Positions 7,704 through 9,159 of a stretch of 9,159 nt of DNA are shown here, one piece after another. Within the stretch, counting starts at the first letter, position 1, and the number at the start of each line of letters is the position of its first letter. The DNA is from Zoogloeaceae bacterium (GTDB lineage: Bacteria; Pseudomonadota; Gammaproteobacteria; Burkholderiales; Rhodocyclaceae). The position numbers were made by a program, and so were the translations under genes. The stretch spans positions 1 through 9,159 of the forward strand of contig JAITEO010000023.1 in assembly GCA_031281985.1 (NCBI GenBank), given 5' to 3'. The notes beneath the pieces are model-generated. The model saw only the letters and a list, made by a program, of their open reading frames with translations. It was not told the DNA's origin and ran no database searches.

Positions 7704-7775
7704 AGGGGCGCGCACAGCGCGCCCGCAAACCATCCCGTCGCGTAACGGCTGACGGGCGCGCGCAGCGCGCCCCTA
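7704..7775. repeat. REPIN-like pair of inverted GC hairpins
   Basis: Two hairpins share the same arms. GGGCGCGC (7706-7713) pairs with GCGCGCCC (7717-7724), and an identical pair lies at 7754-7761 and 7765-7772. The flanks show the two units are in opposite orientation: each outer arm starts AGGGGCGCGC and each inner arm ends GCGCGCCCG, with 29 bases between the stems. Two inverted REP units with a spacer is the classic REPIN layout. It sits upstream of thrH. Copy number elsewhere cannot be judged here. Confidence 0.65.
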
Positions 7776-7817
7776 CAGGATCGTGCAGAGGGTAGTGGGT
7801 TTCCTCGCCTTTACGCC

Positions 7818-7848
7818 AAAAAAGGGCAAGCTCCGCTTGCCCTTTTTT
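7818..7848 (-). terminator. Strong intrinsic terminator of ubiT (bidirectional shape)
   Basis: Six A residues (7818-7823), then GGGCAAGC (7824-7831), loop TCC, GCTTGCCC (7835-7842), then six T residues (7843-7848). The perfect 8-bp GC-rich stem with A and T tracts on both sides works on either strand. It lies 29 bases beyond the ubiT stop and separates ubiT from the thrH operon. Confidence 0.9.
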
Positions 7849-7850
7849 GC

Positions 7851-7890
7851 TGACTGAACCGGCAAAAAGTAGATTTTCACTTTTTGACGT
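7851..7890. repeat. Second copy of the AT-rich palindromic repeat, at the ubiT 3' end
   Basis: The sequence TGACTGAACCGGCAAAAAG (7851-7869) continues through TAGATTTTCACTTTTTGACG. It matches 370-409 nearly base for base (TGACT, AACC, GGCAAAAAGTAGATTTT, ACTTTTTGACGT). CAAAAAGT and ACTTTTTG form an 8-bp stem. As at mtnA, the repeat overlaps the gene end: it encodes the last residues (DVKK) and the TGA stop of ubiT. Confidence 0.7.
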
Positions 7891-8386
7891 CCGCGCCAGC
7901 GGGGGAAGGCATAGGACGCAGGCGGTCCAGCAGCCGGGCAAGGAAGGGCGGCGGCCAGTCGATGGCATCGAGCAGGTTCTTGATGGCCAATCCCAGTTCG
8001 GTATCGCCTTCGATGCTCAACTGACGCTTGAAAAACAGGGTGTCCGGGTCATCCTGGCGGGTGAGCAGGCGCAGATAGGCATGCAGTTCGCCGCGAAAGG
8101 TGACATCCACGGGCGTATCCGCGTCCTTGCGCCAGATTGGGCAGAAACGGCCCGCGCGGCAGGTAAACAATGCTTCCGTGCCGCCGTCTTCCACCACCAC
8201 GCGAAAGCTGCGTTCCGCGCAGAGCGAAAGCGCGTCTTCCGGCAGTATCTTCAGGCGCAAGGCGCTGTTTATGGCGAGGCAAAGCGACAGGGCATGCGGC
8301 CATTGCGGCAAACGCTGGTTGACCCGGCGCACGATTTCCGGCAGACGAAATTCCGGAATGTTGGGCAAGGAAGAAATAAAGGTCAT
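7877..8386 (-). CDS. ubiT: UbiT, SCP2-domain accessory factor for oxygen-independent ubiquinone synthesis
   Basis: The 169-residue protein is an SCP2 sterol-carrier-like domain. The diagnostic stretch is DDPDTLFFKRQLSIEGDTEL followed by GLAIKNLLDAID (112-143), which is characteristic of UbiT (formerly YhbT). In E. coli UbiT binds ubiquinone intermediates and works with the UbiU-UbiV hydroxylase when oxygen is absent; ubiU and ubiV are not in this window. The start is ATG at 8386 with a very good AGGAG (8393-8397) six bases upstream. The proline-rich tail ends GADVKK inside the AT palindromic repeat. It is a single-gene unit closed by the terminator at 7818-7848. A stem-loop lies just upstream of the ribosome-binding site. 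Confidence 0.9.
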   Translation of the reverse strand: MTFISSLPNIPEFRLPEIVRRVNQRLPQWPHALSLCLAINSALRLKILPEDALSLCAERSFRVVVEDGGTEALFTCRAGRFCPIWRKDADTPVDVTFRGELHAYLRLLTRQDDPDTLFFKRQLSIEGDTELGLAIKNLLDAIDWPPPFLARLLDRLRPMPSPAGADVKK

Positions 8387-8410
8387 GGCACGCTCCTTTC
8401 ATTGCAATCA

Positions 8411-8432
8411 CAGCGCGGAAAGCCCGCGCCTG
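8411..8432 (-). other. Leader stem-loop upstream of the ubiT ribosome-binding site
   Basis: GCGCGG (8413-8418), loop AAAGC, then CCGCGC (8424-8429) form a perfect stem that can be extended by CAG/CTG with one bulged base. It ends about ten bases before the ubiT Shine-Dalgarno. It may affect mRNA stability or translation; no known riboswitch is recognised. Confidence 0.4.
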
Positions 8433-8472
8433 GGAAACGTCAAAAAGCAGGGACTTCTTCTTGACGCTTTCC
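8433..8472. repeat. Degenerate third copy of the AT palindrome as an inverted repeat
   Basis: GGAAACGTCAAAAAG (8433-8447) is faced by TTGACGCTTTCC (8461-8472). The left arm equals the outer arm of the copy at 378-413 read on the other strand (GGAAAACGTCAAAAAG), but the centre has changed to CAGGGACTTCTTC. It suggests that the full ancestral element was a palindrome bounded by GGAAACGTC and GACGTTTCC. Confidence 0.5.
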
Positions 8473-8610
8473 AAAGCCGTGCTGCGAGAAGCGAAGTCTA
8501 TTCCTATTCAGACGCAACCAGAAGCGGCGGCAGGGGATGGAAGGCCATCCAAAAGGATAGGGGCGCAGTTAAAAGTGGAGGAAACCAACGAAGCGCCGCT
8601 GCTTGCCGTC

Positions 8611-8640
8611 CCCTCTCCCCCAACCCTTTGGGGGAGAGGG
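8611..8640. repeat. CT-rich hairpin
   Basis: CCCTCTCCCCC (8611-8621) pairs perfectly with GGGGGAGAGGG (8630-8640) around AACCCTTT. This 'CCCTCTCCCC ... GGGGAGAGGG' form is a widespread intergenic repeat type in proteobacteria. It lies inside the 236-bp inverted-repeat block. Confidence 0.6.
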
Positions 8641-8728
8641 TGCCCGGCAGGGCGGGAGAGGGGGGGTGTGGCGGTTCGGTATGCATCCGACTTTGGTGCC
8701 TGCTCCACTGCCGCAAATCCCTCCCCGG

Positions 8729-8750
8729 CCCTCCCCTTGTCAGGGGAGGG
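8729..8750. repeat. Second CT-rich hairpin
   Basis: CCCTCCCCT (8729-8737) pairs with AGGGGAGGG (8742-8750) around TGTC. It resembles the hairpin at 8611-8640 in base composition and lies in the same inverted-repeat block. Confidence 0.6.
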
Positions 8751-8831
8751 AGTTTGGCCGCGCTTCTTCTGGGATAGATTATTAACATGGCATCCTCCAC
8801 TTTTACTCACCCCCAAGGATAGGATAGGATT

Positions 8832-8859
8832 TTGCCGGTTTGCGCTTTCCCCTTAGAAT
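8832..8859 (+). promoter_or_regulatory. Promoter of the truncated alaS-like gene
   Basis: TTGCCG (8832-8837) and TAGAAT (8854-8859) are separated by 16 bases, 4/6 and 5/6 matches to sigma-70 consensus. The predicted transcript start near 8866 leaves about 20 bases before the ATG at 8887. No purine-rich Shine-Dalgarno is visible in CTCCATTCCTCCGCCACC, so translation initiation would rely on something else. Confidence 0.5.
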
Positions 8860-8886
8860 TTCATCTTTCTCCATTCCTCCGCCACC

Positions 8887-8988
8887 ATGAAATCCGCCGA
8901 AATCCGTGAAAAATGGGGGCGTTTCCTCCAGAATTGTCTGCGTAAGGCGCACATTGCGCGAACCGGGAAAACGAGAAAACTTACCTGA
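8887..8988 (+). pseudogene. alaS: 5' end of alanyl-tRNA synthetase gene, truncated by inserted DNA
   Basis: The ORF has 33 codons. Its first nine residues, MKSAEIREK, match the conserved start of bacterial AlaRS (M-K-S/T-x-E-I-R-x-K/F followed by FLxFFxSKGH). After codon 9 (AAA, 8911-8913) the protein turns into WGRFLQNCLRKAHIARTGKT and stops at TGA 8986-8988, with no trace of the expected FLKFFESKGH. The promoter at 8832-8859 fits a genuine gene start. I infer that foreign DNA joins near 8914 and that the rest of alaS lies at the far end of the insert or elsewhere. alaS is essential, so an intact copy must exist. Nine residues is a short match, so chance resemblance cannot be excluded. A 10-bp direct repeat (GAAATCCG plus two bases, 8889-8908) lies just before the junction. 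Confidence 0.55.
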
Positions 8989-8992
8989 ATCG

Positions 8993-8998
8993 TATAAA
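8993..8998 (+). promoter_or_regulatory. Candidate -10 box for the helicase gene
   Basis: TATAAA ends eight bases before the ATG at 9007, so a transcript starting at the normal distance would begin at or next to the start codon and be leaderless. No good -35 lies 16-18 bases upstream and no Shine-Dalgarno precedes the ATG, so this remains tentative. Confidence 0.3.
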
Positions 8999-9006
8999 GT
9001 CCATCC

Positions 9007-9159
9007 ATGCGCCCCAGACCGCTTACTCCGCACCAAAGCCAGTACGCCGCATGGATGCTCACCCGTCGCGCGGCGGGCGATACCATTGAATCGTTGGCTT
9101 CGACACTGGTCGATTCGCAGGTCGATCTCAATCCGCACCAGGTCGAGGCCGCGCTCTTT
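9007..9159 (+). CDS. N-terminus of a SNF2/DEAD-type helicase-like protein, cut by the window edge
   Basis: The frame is open from ATG 9007 to the last base (51 codons). A TAA at 8995-8997 blocks any earlier in-frame start. The visible protein begins MRPRPLTPHQSQYAAWMLTR and continues with ESLASTLVDSQVDLNPHQVE, then AALF. I recognise 'LTPxxAxYxAxxLTRR ... L..SL.D.QVDLNPHQVEAALFAF' as the N-terminus of a SNF2-related helicase family, in which it leads directly into the ADEVGLGKTIEAG Walker A segment. The ATPase motifs themselves lie beyond the window. In my recollection such proteins often sit with DNA methyltransferases, DUF4391 proteins and type III restriction-like subunits, pointing to a phage-defence locus; nothing inside the window proves that. 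It starts about 93 bases after the apparent alaS break. Confidence 0.65.
   Translation, partial: MRPRPLTPHQSQYAAWMLTRRAAGDTIESLASTLVDSQVDLNPHQVEAALF

Larger units (their letters stand above)
8570..8805. mobile_element. MITE-like 236-bp element with perfect 13-bp terminal inverted repeats
   Basis: TAAAAGTGGAGGA (8570-8582) is the exact reverse complement of TCCTCCACTTTTA (8793-8805). The interior has no credible gene and carries two CT-rich hairpins. If the outer TA on each side is a target duplication, the terminal repeat is 11 bp, as in IS630/Tc1-type insertions. No longer target duplication is visible, so transposition is inferred from the symmetry alone. The stretch 8387-8886 has no other gene. 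Confidence 0.45.

Noticed and set aside
8396..8409. FNR-like sequence GTGAT-TGCA-ATGAA upstream of ubiT
   Set aside because: It matches only 8 of 10 half-site bases and overlaps the region next to the Shine-Dalgarno, where an activator site would not work. Repression cannot be excluded but is not supported.
8523..8600. Possible structured RNA formed by AGCGGCG (8523-8529) pairing with CGCCGCT (8594-8600) around a GGATGG hairpin
   Set aside because: The arms are short and GC-rich, the span crosses the terminal repeat of the MITE-like block, and no known RNA family is recognised.
8504..8800. Minus-strand ORF with GGAGG seven bases before an ATG (MLIIYPRRS...)
   Set aside because: The ribosome-binding-like sequence is part of the 13-bp terminal inverted repeat, and the protein is just a translation of the CT-rich hairpins.
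8941..8960. Short palindrome GCGCA-CAT-TGCGC as a possible recombination core
   Set aside because: A 5-bp arm is too short to separate from chance in GC-rich DNA, although its position near the putative junction was noted.
8803..9138. Open frames on the minus strand across the right end
   Set aside because: They run antisense through the promoter, the alaS-like start and the helicase start, and their proteins have no recognisable features.

Overview
This window reads as chromosomal DNA of a GC-rich betaproteobacterium, probably Rhodocyclales or Nitrosomonadales. That call rests on the gene families (ThrH, UbiT, a two-domain GlnE, MtnA), the GC-rich codons and AT-rich intergenic palindromes; it is inference, with no species assignment. 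No tRNA, rRNA or CRISPR array was seen.

Layout. The left edge (1-249, + strand) holds the last 82 codons of an IS transposase, probably IS1634-like. After a hairpin and an AT-rich palindromic repeat comes a tightly packed minus-strand gene train. In transcription order it is thrH (7631-7020), cutA (7020-6634), dsbD (6649-4841), pgpA (4844-4311), glnE (4286-1539) and mtnA (1542-427). Every junction overlaps except pgpA/glnE (24-base gap), so it is probably one operon. The encoded roles are unrelated: serine/homoserine phosphate metabolism, metal tolerance, periplasmic disulfide reduction, phosphatidylglycerol synthesis, glutamine synthetase control and methionine salvage. Upstream of thrH is a REPIN-like pair of GC hairpins. 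Next comes a strong terminator that closes a separate minus-strand gene, ubiT (8386-7877), for oxygen-independent ubiquinone synthesis.

The 500 bases between ubiT and the next gene are packed with non-coding structure: a leader hairpin, a degenerate copy of the AT palindrome, and a 236-bp block bounded by a perfect 13-bp inverted repeat and carrying two CT-rich hairpins (MITE-like).

Right end. A promoter at 8832-8859 drives an ORF starting at 8887 whose first nine residues (MKSAEIREK) match the start of alanyl-tRNA synthetase. The match stops abruptly at about 8914, and 93 bases later a different ORF begins. Its 51 visible residues resemble the N-terminus of a SNF2-type helicase family often found in defence islands. 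My reading is that the window crosses the left boundary of a mobile or defence island inserted into the 5' end of alaS. The system of interest would lie mostly beyond the right edge.
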